DNA of 64,000 nucleotides. Source: Polaribacter butkevichii (GTDB taxonomy: Bacteria > Bacteroidota > Bacteroidia > Flavobacteriales > Flavobacteriaceae). The translations under genes and the position numbers were made by a program. The DNA lies in NCBI RefSeq assembly GCF_038024105.1, contig NZ_CP150661.1, positions 2,685,001 through 2,749,000 of the forward strand, read 5' to 3'. The notes beneath the pieces are model-generated. The model saw nothing but the letters and a program-made list of their open reading frames with translations. It was not told the DNA's origin and made no database searches. Below are positions 8,786-16,826 of the stretch, piece by piece. Within the stretch, counting starts at the first letter, position 1, and each line of letters opens with the position of its first letter.

Positions 8786-10582
8786 TTACAAAAGTTTATC
8801 TCCTCTTAATTTTCGATATTTATTTCTGGCATCTACTAGATAAATACTAGAAGAATAATCAAAAATAATCTTTTGATAATATTCTGACGCCTTTTCTGGA
8901 TTGTTTAATTGATTATTATACAATTGGGCAATTTCATAATACACATCATCGGCATAAATTCCTTGGTTATCTGCGGTAATAATTTTAGTAAAACTGATGA
9001 TAGCTTCCTCATATTTTTTTTGTTTGATGAGTAATTTTGCTTTAAAAAATAACACATCATCGTAAATAACATCACCTAGAGTTAATCCGTTTGCAAAAAC
9101 GTTTTTAGGAGTAAATAAGCTTTGTAACTCCGCCAATGCTTCCTCATTTTTATTCTGATAAGATAGTAATTCTGCCTTTGCTAGCTGTTTTAATCCAGAA
9201 GGAATAGAATCTACAGGTTCATTGTCTGTAATCTTTAAAAACAGCTCTAAAGCGTCATTAGCAATCATTTGTGTTGTAGAACTCTTTAGTACTTTTAATT
9301 GAGCTTTAGCCCATGTAAAATCGCCTTTAAAATAACTTGTTTGGGCTACTTTAAAACGTGCTTGTTGTGCTAATTCGTGGTTTTTAAGTTGCGTCTGAAT
9401 TTGAGAAAAATAAATTAATGCTTTGTTGTAGTTGCCTGTAAACACCAAAATATCTCCTAATTTTAATTTTATTCTTGCCTTATCAAATTTAGAACTAGAA
9501 AAATTGATAGCAGCTTCTAAAACTTCTTTAGCTTTATTAGGTTTATTTTTCTGAAAAGTTAAAAAATCTGCATATGCTACTTGTAATTTTATGGTTGCTG
9601 TATTTTTTCCAAATTCGTTAAAAAGAGCAGCAAATAACTTTTCTGTGTCTGGGTTCTTTGTGGCAACTGCAATTTTTGCGAGGTATAAAGATGCCGCAAT
9701 TTTTTCTTCATTAAAGGTCGATTTTTCGGTAACAAAATCAAAACAAGCCTTTGCGTCCTTGTAACTGGTGTTCTCAAAAGCTATTTTTCCTAATCTAAAA
9801 ATTGCAGTTAAATCGTCAGGATTTCTTTGGTACAATGCTTTTTCTTGTATCAATGCTTTATTGTACTGTTTTTGTTGGGTAAATAGCCAACTTAACAACA
9901 CATTCCACACATTTTTAGGGTTGCTTGCAGATTTTTTTAATAATGTTTTTCTAAAAACAATGTTGGCTTCATTTTCAGAATCATCGGTAATGTATTTACT
10001 GGTATATCTTTGAACAAGACTAAAGTATTGGTCATCTTTATCAACCAAATTCATGTAAGCTTCAAACATTTTTTTGTAATCGCCTTTTTCACCATAAATC
10101 TGTGCAATTTGAAAACTATAATTAGCGTTTTCATTCTTAGTCATTGCTTTTTCATACGCTAAAATAGCGTTATCTAACAAGTTGTAGTCTTTAAAAATAC
10201 GGCCTATAATTCCAGCAAAAGAAGGGTTTTTATCAATAGTTTTTAAAGCCAAATTATAGTTGTCTTGTGCTTGCTCTTTTAATTGTTGTCTTTCGTAGTT
10301 ATAGCCTAAATAGACATATAAAAATCCTTGTTCAGCATGTTTTTTTAGTTTGTCTTTTAATAATGTTTCTACGTCTAAAAATTGGCCTGTTTCTTGATAA
10401 CAAGAAATCAATCTACTTAAGTACGATGTATTAAAAGGACTACTAGCATATAGTTTTTTAAATACTTGTGCTGCTTTTTCATATTCTCCTTCTCTGTAAT
10501 AACTTTCTCCCAACAAATAATCGTTTTGAGTGTAGCCAATACTACTAATAGTAAGGAAAATAAGTAAAAAGAGTTTTTTCAT
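8786..10582 (-). CDS. Exported TPR-repeat protein
   Basis: A 598-residue protein with a signal peptide (MKKLFLLIFLTISSIGYTQN, cleavage near TQ-N) and TPR motifs over nearly its whole length, e.g. YYREGEYEKAAQVFKKLY (~29-46), YLGYNYERQQLKEQAQDNYN and YNKALIYFSQI. The C-terminal part (~500-590) resembles outer-membrane-lipoprotein-type TPRs (YADDVYYEIAQLYNNQLNNP). No catalytic domain is visible, so it is likely a periplasmic or outer-membrane scaffold. It precedes the DUF4286 gene. Function unknown. Confidence 0.82.
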   Translation of the reverse strand: MKKLFLLIFLTISSIGYTQNDYLLGESYYREGEYEKAAQVFKKLYASSPFNTSYLSRLISCYQETGQFLDVETLLKDKLKKHAEQGFLYVYLGYNYERQQLKEQAQDNYNLALKTIDKNPSFAGIIGRIFKDYNLLDNAILAYEKAMTKNENANYSFQIAQIYGEKGDYKKMFEAYMNLVDKDDQYFSLVQRYTSKYITDDSENEANIVFRKTLLKKSASNPKNVWNVLLSWLFTQQKQYNKALIQEKALYQRNPDDLTAIFRLGKIAFENTSYKDAKACFDFVTEKSTFNEEKIAASLYLAKIAVATKNPDTEKLFAALFNEFGKNTATIKLQVAYADFLTFQKNKPNKAKEVLEAAINFSSSKFDKARIKLKLGDILVFTGNYNKALIYFSQIQTQLKNHELAQQARFKVAQTSYFKGDFTWAKAQLKVLKSSTTQMIANDALELFLKITDNEPVDSIPSGLKQLAKAELLSYQNKNEEALAELQSLFTPKNVFANGLTLGDVIYDDVLFFKAKLLIKQKKYEEAIISFTKIITADNQGIYADDVYYEIAQLYNNQLNNPEKASEYYQKIIFDYSSSIYLVDARNKYRKLRGDKLL

Positions 10583-10658
10583 ATCAAATCAAAGATAATC
10601 AACATAAATGTTAAATTTTTATTAAAGGCAGCTATTCTTAACGTCCTTTTGTAACATT

Positions 10659-10676
10659 TTGGCATAAAACTTGTCT
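10659..10676 (+). promoter_or_regulatory. Sigma-54-like (-24/-12) promoter
   Basis: The sequence TTGGCATAAAACTTGT has GG and GT elements separated by exactly 10 bases, the invariant -24/-12 geometry of RpoN promoters (consensus TGGCAC-N5-TTGCA). The transcript would start near 10686, 20 bases before a small ORF. The -12 GC is GT here, a weak point. Confidence 0.45.
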
Positions 10677-10705
10677 ATAGAGTATATAACCAATCAAATT
10701 TAAAG

Positions 10706-10852
10706 ATGATGAATACTTTTTCTAAACAATACGAAATTGCAAAAAATAACTCAATTGAGTTTATGAAAAACGGACAAATAAGTGCGTATTTAAATGCCTT
10801 ATTAGAAATGAATAAATATAAAAGATTAATGGTAGCTGTCGTTGCAAATTAG
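10706..10852 (+). CDS. Small protein (48 residues) behind a sigma-54-like promoter
   Basis: A short open frame starting ATGATG reads MMNTFSKQYEIAKNN, then SIEFMKNGQISAYLNALLEM, then NKYKRLMVAVVAN. It is charged and amphipathic with a basic/hydrophobic C-terminal tail and no membrane helix or known domain. It lies on the opposite strand to both flanking genes. The upstream spacer carries a -24/-12 promoter-like element at the right distance, and its stop codon abuts a CAGT repeat. Both points favour a real gene. I do not recognise a family and assign no function. Confidence 0.55.
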   Translation: MMNTFSKQYEIAKNNSIEFMKNGQISAYLNALLEMNKYKRLMVAVVAN

Positions 10853-10952
10853 TCTTCAGTTTGCAGCTGCAGTAAACAGTACTCAATTGTATAAAAACAA
10901 TTTTTTACACAAACAAGCTAACTGATTACTGCCAACTGTATACTGAGTACTA
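10851..10952. repeat. CAGTnnn short-period repeat, two inverted arms
   Basis: The left arm (10851-10885) has CAGT words at ~7-bp spacing; the right arm (10917-10952) has the same words on the other strand (CAGTATA, CAGTTGG, CAGTAAT, CAGTTAG). The element fits exactly between the TAG stop of the small ORF and the TAG stop of serS. It belongs to the family at 353-380 and 22919-23068. Confidence 0.6.
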
Positions 10953-12224
10953 ATCTATAATATCGAACCCACAATAAGGTACCAAAGCATCTGGAATTTT
11001 AATTCCGTCTGCTGTTTGGTAGTTCTCTAAAATACCGGCTAAAACACGCGGTAAAGCCAAAGAACTTCCGTTTAAGGTATGCGCTAATTCGCTTTTTCCT
11101 TCTTTATTTTTAAAACGAAGTTTTAATCTATTTGCCTGAAAAGTTTCAAAGTTAGATGCAGAACTAATTTCTAGCCATCTATCTTGTGCTGTAGAAAACA
11201 CTTCAAAATCGAACGTTAAGGCAGAGGTAAAACCAGTATCTCCACCACACAAACGTAAAATTCTGTAAGGTAATTTTAAGTCTCTTAAAATATCTTTAAT
11301 ATGCTCTACCATATCATTTAAAGCATTATAAGAATTATCTGGATGCTCAATTCGTACAATTTCTACTTTATCAAACTGGTGCAATCTATTTAATCCACGA
11401 ACGTGTGCACCATAACTACCTGCTTCACGTCTAAAACAAGGCGTGTAACCTGTAACTGTTATTGGAAATTCTGATTCTTGCATTAAATTACCACGGAACA
11501 TATTGGTAATAGGAATTTCTGCAGTAGGAATTAAATATAAATCGTCTACTGTAGCATGATACATTTGTCCGTCTTTATCTGGCAATTGACCCGTTGCAGT
11601 AGCAGATTCTGTATTTACCAAATGTGGTACTTGCACTTCTGTATAACCAGCTTTGGTATTTTTATCTAAAAAATAATTGATTAAAGCACGTTGTAATCTT
11701 GCACCTTTTCCTTTATAAACCGGAAAACCAGCACCTGTAATTTTATTACCTAATTCAAAATCTATAATATCGTATTTCTTAGCTAATTCCCAGTGAGGTA
11801 ATGCATTTTCTCCTAAATCTGGAATCGTTCCTTCACTAAAAATTTTCTCATTATCCTCTTCAGAAGTTCCTGCTTTTACAGAAGCATGCGGTATGTTTGG
11901 TATTTGATACAAAAGTGTTTGTAATTCTTCTGCATACGTATTAAAACGCTCACCAAGTTCTTTAGATTTTTCTTTTAACTGAACCGTTTTTTCTTTTAAT
12001 AGATTTGCTTTTTGCACTTCTCCCGACTTAAAAAAGCCACCAATCTCTTTGGACATTTTATTAGATTCTGCCAACGTATTGTCTAACTCAACCTGAGTAG
12101 CTCTTCTATTTTCATCTGCAGTTAAAACTTGCTCAATAATAGTTTCTGCATTGGCAAAATTACGTTTTGCTAACCCTGCTAAAACAGTTTCTTTGTTGTC
12201 TCTAATAAATTGTACTTGTAACAT
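10950..12224 (-). CDS. serS: Seryl-tRNA synthetase
   Basis: Class II aminoacyl-tRNA synthetase charging tRNA-Ser (and tRNA-Sec where present) through seryl-adenylate. The protein is 424 residues. It has the N-terminal tRNA-binding coiled-coil arm (~25-105, Lys/Glu-rich helices), class II motif 2 FRREAGSYGAHVRGLNRLHQ, and motif 3 LNGSSLALPRVLAGILENYQ with the catalytic Arg. The TAEIPITN serine-binding segment is intact. The ATG at 12224 (MLQVQFIRDN) is the canonical start; eight residues of upstream ORF are not conserved-looking. A CAGT repeat sits directly behind its stop. Confidence 0.96.
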   Translation of the reverse strand: MLQVQFIRDNKETVLAGLAKRNFANAETIIEQVLTADENRRATQVELDNTLAESNKMSKEIGGFFKSGEVQKANLLKEKTVQLKEKSKELGERFNTYAEELQTLLYQIPNIPHASVKAGTSEEDNEKIFSEGTIPDLGENALPHWELAKKYDIIDFELGNKITGAGFPVYKGKGARLQRALINYFLDKNTKAGYTEVQVPHLVNTESATATGQLPDKDGQMYHATVDDLYLIPTAEIPITNMFRGNLMQESEFPITVTGYTPCFRREAGSYGAHVRGLNRLHQFDKVEIVRIEHPDNSYNALNDMVEHIKDILRDLKLPYRILRLCGGDTGFTSALTFDFEVFSTAQDRWLEISSASNFETFQANRLKLRFKNKEGKSELAHTLNGSSLALPRVLAGILENYQTADGIKIPDALVPYCGFDIID

Positions 12225-12343
12225 TTTTGTAGAATTTTGTAAATGCAAAGATATAATTTGTGCAATGGATTTACCACGAAATCATCAATAAAAAGTTTCC
12301 TTATAAATACGTACAAAAAATAGCACAAAAAGAAGAATTATAA

Positions 12344-12446
12344 GGGGCGCTTTTTGGGCGTTACCACAAGGGTCAGGCTTTCGCACTCGCTTTTTTTGTA
12401 GAAAAACAAAAAAGAGCTCAAACAATTGCTCTATCCTTAACGCATA
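12344..12446. repeat. Dispersed repeat, GGGGCGC...CCTTAACGC type
   Basis: It starts GGGGCGCTTTTTGGGCGTTA, contains GGGTCAGGCTTTCGCACTCG and an imperfect T/A-rich hairpin, and ends in CTATCCTTAACGC. A second, diverged copy is at 28575-28672 (GTGCGTTCCCTTACAGGTCG ... CAATCCCTAACGC). It is clearly higher in GC than its surroundings. Confidence 0.6.
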
Positions 12447-12522
12447 GAGATTCCAAATAAATTTAATCAATTTACTTATTCTGAATACTAAAGAAGGTGG
12501 TTCTTAAAAAAATACTCAGTTT

Positions 12523-12557
12523 AACCCTTTCAGGTTTTAAAAACCTGAAAGGGTTTT
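12523..12557. terminator. Bidirectional hairpin terminator
   Basis: Perfect inverted repeat of AACCCTTTCAGGTTTT with its complement, flanked by A and T runs. On the minus strand it lies ~250 bases downstream of ribF, whose transcript it probably ends. Confidence 0.75.
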
Positions 12558-12808
12558 ATAATTGTCATTTCTACATTAGGAGAAATCCCATAAACAAGCT
12601 AACACAAAGTTGGGTAACTTCATGAGATTTCTCAATCGCTTAAACAAGCTCATTTCGAAAAGACAAAACTGTATGTTAATTTAGAAAGTATAATAAACCA
12701 CCCTAGTTGTCACTTCGAATGTAATGAGAAGTCACATAACAGTGATAGCAAAAGAGATGCAAGGTTCCTTAAAAAAAAGGTAGCATTAACATAACCTATG
12801 TAAAAAAA

Positions 12809-13741
12809 TTAAAGATTCTCTTTTATATAATCTCTAGCAGTTTGTTCGTCTTTTTTAAGCTGAACAATTAAAGCATCTATAGAACTAAACTTTTCTTCAT
12901 CTCGTAAAAAATAAAGCAATTCAATGGTAAGGTATTGGTTGTATAAATCTTGGTTAAAATCAAAAAAATGTACTTCAATAGTTTGGTAGCTTCCATCAAC
13001 CGTTGGTCTACTACCAATATTCATCATTCCAAAAACAGTTTTATTATCAAGGGTAGATTTCACAACATAAACCCCTGTTTTTGGTATTAGTTTATAGTTT
13101 TCTTTTACATCAATATTGGCTGTTGGAAAGCCAATTGTTCCGCCTAAATGTTTTCCGTTTACAACAGTACCACTTAACATAAAATTATAACCTAAATAAT
13201 TGTTGGCGGTTTTTAAACTTCCTTCTGCTAAAGCTTGTCTAATTTTGGTAGAACTTACAGAAACATCATCAATGTCTTGTGCCGGAATTTCTTCTACAAT
13301 AAAATCATATAAATGACTGTATTCAGTAAGCTGAACAATGTTTCCTTCTCTATTTTTACCAAAATGATGATCGTAACCAATAATTAATTTAGATATATTA
13401 AGTTTATTTACCAAAACATCACGTACAAACTCTAAGGCCGTCATTCTAGAGAATTCCCTACTAAAAGGATGAATAATTAAGTAATCTAAACCTGTTTTTT
13501 TAAGCAATTCTGCACGTTCTTCAATCGTGTTAATCAACTCTAAAGAATTGTCTTTTTGTAACACCATTCTTGGGTGTGGAAAAAAAGTAAGCAACACCGA
13601 TTTTTTATTGGCTTTTTTAGCTTCTAAAACAAGCTTGTCAATAATTTTTTGATGCCCAAAATGTACCCCATCAAAAGTACCAATGGTTACGTATGTTTTT
13701 TCTGAAGTAGAAAAATTAGAAATATTCTGAATTGTATCCAA
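12809..13741 (-). CDS. ribF: Bifunctional riboflavin kinase / FAD synthetase
   Basis: Converts riboflavin to FMN and FMN to FAD. The protein is 310 residues, typical size. The N-terminal FAD-synthetase half has the nucleotidyltransferase motif TIGTFDGVHFGHQKI (~20-34, HxGH-like) and KLIIGYDHHFGKNREG. The C-terminal flavokinase half has GTVVNGKHLGGTIGFPTANI (~190-210) with the PTAN Mg/ATP motif, and MMNIGSRPTVDG. The ATG at 13741 gives a complete N-terminus. No FMN riboswitch is visible upstream. It is transcribed alone, divergent from a TonB-dependent receptor. Confidence 0.95.
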   Translation of the reverse strand: MDTIQNISNFSTSEKTYVTIGTFDGVHFGHQKIIDKLVLEAKKANKKSVLLTFFPHPRMVLQKDNSLELINTIEERAELLKKTGLDYLIIHPFSREFSRMTALEFVRDVLVNKLNISKLIIGYDHHFGKNREGNIVQLTEYSHLYDFIVEEIPAQDIDDVSVSSTKIRQALAEGSLKTANNYLGYNFMLSGTVVNGKHLGGTIGFPTANIDVKENYKLIPKTGVYVVKSTLDNKTVFGMMNIGSRPTVDGSYQTIEVHFFDFNQDLYNQYLTIELLYFLRDEEKFSSIDALIVQLKKDEQTARDYIKENL

Positions 13742-13935
13742 AAAAAAGATAATTAAAGATATTACAAATGTACAATAACTAACCGTTTCTTCTAATATGT
13801 AAAAGAGTAGTTTTTAGAACTTTTTATTTGATAAAAATACGGGGTATTATTGTTATAATCTTAAAAAACAGCACTATTTATTGAATTATTCAAAAAAAAT
13901 TGTATTTTGCATTTAGCTAACAAATAATTCAAATT

Positions 13936-16809
13936 ATGATAAAAAAAATGATACTTCTAGCGTTTATAGCTTTTAGTAGTGTTGCCATGGTTGCTCAAAC
14001 CACGGTTACAGGTACTGTTAAAGACGCCAAAACAGGAGAAACAATTCCTGGTGCTAATATTAAAATTTCAAGAAAAGCGGTAGGTACTACTACCGATTTT
14101 GATGGTAATTTTGTACTACAGGTTACAGATAAACCACCTTTTACTTTAGAGATTTCTGTATTAGGTTTTCATCCAGAAAAAATAGAAATTACAAAAAATA
14201 ATCAAAAAGTAATTGCTAGTTTAATTGAAAATGAAACTTCTTTAGATGAAATAGTTGTTTCTGCTTCTAGAACTCCAGAACGTATTATGGAGTCTCCTGT
14301 TACGGTAGAAAGAATGGATAGTAGGTCAATTAAAAACACATCTGCACCTAGTTTTTATGATGGCCTAGAAAATTTAAAAGGAGTAGATATTAATACAAAT
14401 AGTTTAACTTTTAAATCTGTTAACACACGTGGTTTTGCTACGTTTTCTAATACGCGTTTTATGCAGTTGGTAGACGGGATGGATAATTCATCTCCGGCAT
14501 TAAATTTTGCCTTGGGTAATTTGTTAGGTATGTCTGAGTTAGATGTAAAAACGGTAGAATTACTTCCAGGGGCATCTTCTGCATTATATGGTGCCAATGC
14601 TTTTAATGGTATTATGTTTATGACAAGTAAAAGCCCTTTTGAAGATCAAGGAATTAGTGTTTCTTTAAAATCAGGAATTACAAGTCAAGATGCTGCAGGA
14701 GACAACGAATTTAAAGATCTAAATATTAGAATGGCATATGCTTTTTCAGATAAGTTTGCTGCAAAAGCTACCTTATCTTATTTAAAAGGTACAGAATGGT
14801 ATGCAACAGATTATAGAAATACAAAAGATGGCAGTTATACTTCTGGAGATAGAAATTCTGATAGAAACTACGATGGTTTAAATGTTTATGGAGATGAGGT
14901 TTCTACCAATTTAAGAGGCGTTGCAGAAACCTTAGAGGGGTTAGGTATTTTACCATCTGGTGCAGCAGCTTTAGTGCCTAGCGAAAATGTAAGTAGAACA
15001 GGGTACGATGAAAGAGATTTAATGACTTATGAAGCAAAAAGTGTAAAATTTGGAGGTTCTTTAAATTATCGTCCTTTTGGAGATGATCGTTTAGAAATTG
15101 TATGGAATTCTAAATTTGGTATCGGAAACACTATTTATCAAGGTACCAACAGATACAATATTAAAGACTTCTTAATGGAGCAACATAAATTAGAAGTAAA
15201 AGGTAAAAACTTTTTTGTTAGAGGTTATGTAACTAGTGAAGATGCAGGTAATTCTTACGATACTCGTTTTGCTGCTATTAATATTAATAGAGCTTGGAAA
15301 GATGACAATACTTGGTTTGGAGAGTATACCGGAGCTTTTGTACAAGGAACGTTAGCAGGTTTAACGGCAGATCAAGCACATGCAGTTGCAAGACAAACGG
15401 CAGAATCGGGTAGGTTACTTCCTGGATCAGCAGGTTTTAAAGCCGCTTTTGAAGAGGTAATACAAGACCCAGATTTAGTTACTGGTGCTAAATTTCAAGA
15501 CAATACTAAATATTATCATGCAGATGCAAACTATAACTTACAAGATATTACAGATTGGGCAGAGTTTCAGGTTGGTGGTTCATACAGGTTATACTCTTTA
15601 AATTCTAACGGTAGTATTTTTACAGATTATGACGGTCCAATAGAATACAATGAATATGGTGTGTATACACAAGCACAAAAGAAATTTTTAGAAGAAGATC
15701 GTTTAAAAATTACAGCTTCTATTCGTTATGACAAAGCACAAAATTTTGAAGGTAATTTTTCACCAAGAATTTCATTTGCCTACGCAGGTGGCGAAAATAA
15801 AAATCAAAACTTTAGAGCTTCTTTTCAAACAGGTTTTAGAAACCCAACAACACAAGATCAATACATCGGTTTAAATGCAGGTAGAGGTTTTTTAGTAGGT
15901 TCTGCACCAGATAATTTAGATAGATACACTACAAGTCCTTTAACTGTTAGTGGAGGAGGTCAATTTATTGCTAATAATTTTGGTACTACACCAATAGGAA
16001 GTACTACTTCTATTTCTGGTAGAATGGCTTATGAAAATGCCTTTTCTCAAAGTTCTGTAGAGGCCTTTGCAGCAGATCAATCTAATTTACCTACAAATGC
16101 AAATGTAGCATTGGTAAAACCAGAAAAAGTAACTGCTTTTGAGGTTGGGTATAGAGGTATTGTACCAACAGGAGACTCTAATATTTCTGTAGATTTAAGT
16201 GTGTATTACAATCAATATGAAGATTTTATCGCAAATAAAAATGTGGTAGTTCCTTTTTATGGAGATGTAAACTTAACACAAACGGCACCTGTAGGTCCTG
16301 GTGGTGCTAATGTTCCTTTAGCTTTAATAGCTATAGGAAATGGTGATTTTGCAGGTTTTCAAACCTATACCAATTCTGCAGCAGATATTAATTCTTATGG
16401 GGCTTCTATTGGTTTAAACACAAAGGTTTTTAATGATTTTAATCTAGGTTTAAATTATACGTATTCTAAATTTGATTTTGATCAAGCTTCTGATCCAGAT
16501 TTTGAAGCAGGGTTTAATACACCAGAACACAAAGTAAAATTACAATTTGGAAACACCAATTTGTTTAAAAACTTTGGTTTTAATATTAATGCAAGATGGC
16601 AAGATGAATACAGATGGGAATCTACTTTCTTAGACGCAACAATTGCATCTAGAACAGTATTAGATGCACAAATTAATTATAGTGTGCCTACTTGGAAATC
16701 TGTTTTTAAATTAGGAGGTGCTAATTTAACAGGTAAAGAATATTTAAGTGCTCCTGGTGTTGGTGCTATTGGTTCTCAGTACTACCTTTCTTGGACAATT
16801 AATAACTAA
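13936..16809 (+). CDS. TonB-dependent outer-membrane receptor with carboxypeptidase-like N-domain
   Basis: A 957-residue receptor: signal peptide (MIKKMILLAFIAFSSVAMVAQ), a CarboxypepD_reg-like Ig domain (~23-100, TVTGTVKDAKTGETIPGANI), a plug domain (~115-235, with LPGASSALYGANAFNGIMFM), and a 22-strand beta-barrel to the C-terminus. The final residue pattern (YLSWTINN) is aromatic but not the textbook terminal Phe. It would import a large ligand energised by TonB-ExbBD. A SGNH-hydrolase lipoprotein gene follows 17 bases later, and the two form a likely operon. It is not a classic SusC and no SusD follows. A TATTTTG box at ~13905 may be its promoter. The substrate is unknown; a lipid or ester is an inference from the partner. 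Confidence 0.85.
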   Translation: MIKKMILLAFIAFSSVAMVAQTTVTGTVKDAKTGETIPGANIKISRKAVGTTTDFDGNFVLQVTDKPPFTLEISVLGFHPEKIEITKNNQKVIASLIENETSLDEIVVSASRTPERIMESPVTVERMDSRSIKNTSAPSFYDGLENLKGVDINTNSLTFKSVNTRGFATFSNTRFMQLVDGMDNSSPALNFALGNLLGMSELDVKTVELLPGASSALYGANAFNGIMFMTSKSPFEDQGISVSLKSGITSQDAAGDNEFKDLNIRMAYAFSDKFAAKATLSYLKGTEWYATDYRNTKDGSYTSGDRNSDRNYDGLNVYGDEVSTNLRGVAETLEGLGILPSGAAALVPSENVSRTGYDERDLMTYEAKSVKFGGSLNYRPFGDDRLEIVWNSKFGIGNTIYQGTNRYNIKDFLMEQHKLEVKGKNFFVRGYVTSEDAGNSYDTRFAAININRAWKDDNTWFGEYTGAFVQGTLAGLTADQAHAVARQTAESGRLLPGSAGFKAAFEEVIQDPDLVTGAKFQDNTKYYHADANYNLQDITDWAEFQVGGSYRLYSLNSNGSIFTDYDGPIEYNEYGVYTQAQKKFLEEDRLKITASIRYDKAQNFEGNFSPRISFAYAGGENKNQNFRASFQTGFRNPTTQDQYIGLNAGRGFLVGSAPDNLDRYTTSPLTVSGGGQFIANNFGTTPIGSTTSISGRMAYENAFSQSSVEAFAADQSNLPTNANVALVKPEKVTAFEVGYRGIVPTGDSNISVDLSVYYNQYEDFIANKNVVVPFYGDVNLTQTAPVGPGGANVPLALIAIGNGDFAGFQTYTNSAADINSYGASIGLNTKVFNDFNLGLNYTYSKFDFDQASDPDFEAGFNTPEHKVKLQFGNTNLFKNFGFNINARWQDEYRWESTFLDATIASRTVLDAQINYSVPTWKSVFKLGGANLTGKEYLSAPGVGAIGSQYYLSWTINN

Positions 16810-16826
16810 AAAAAAAACAAAATTTA

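Larger units (their letters stand above)
12249..12808. other. 560-base spacer made of repeat debris and a terminator
   Basis: No convincing gene. It holds a GGGGCGC-type dispersed repeat (12344-12446), a strong hairpin terminator (12523-12557), and fragments of common flavobacterial intergenic words such as GAGAAATCCCATAA (12579-12592), CATGAGATTTCTC (12622-12634) and TTGTCACTTCGAATG. A 61-codon frame across the repeat looks spurious. Confidence 0.6.

Noticed and set aside
12285..12470. A 61-codon open frame on the minus strand upstream of serS
   Set aside because: It runs through a dispersed GC-richer repeat and has no protein-like composition pattern or promoter.
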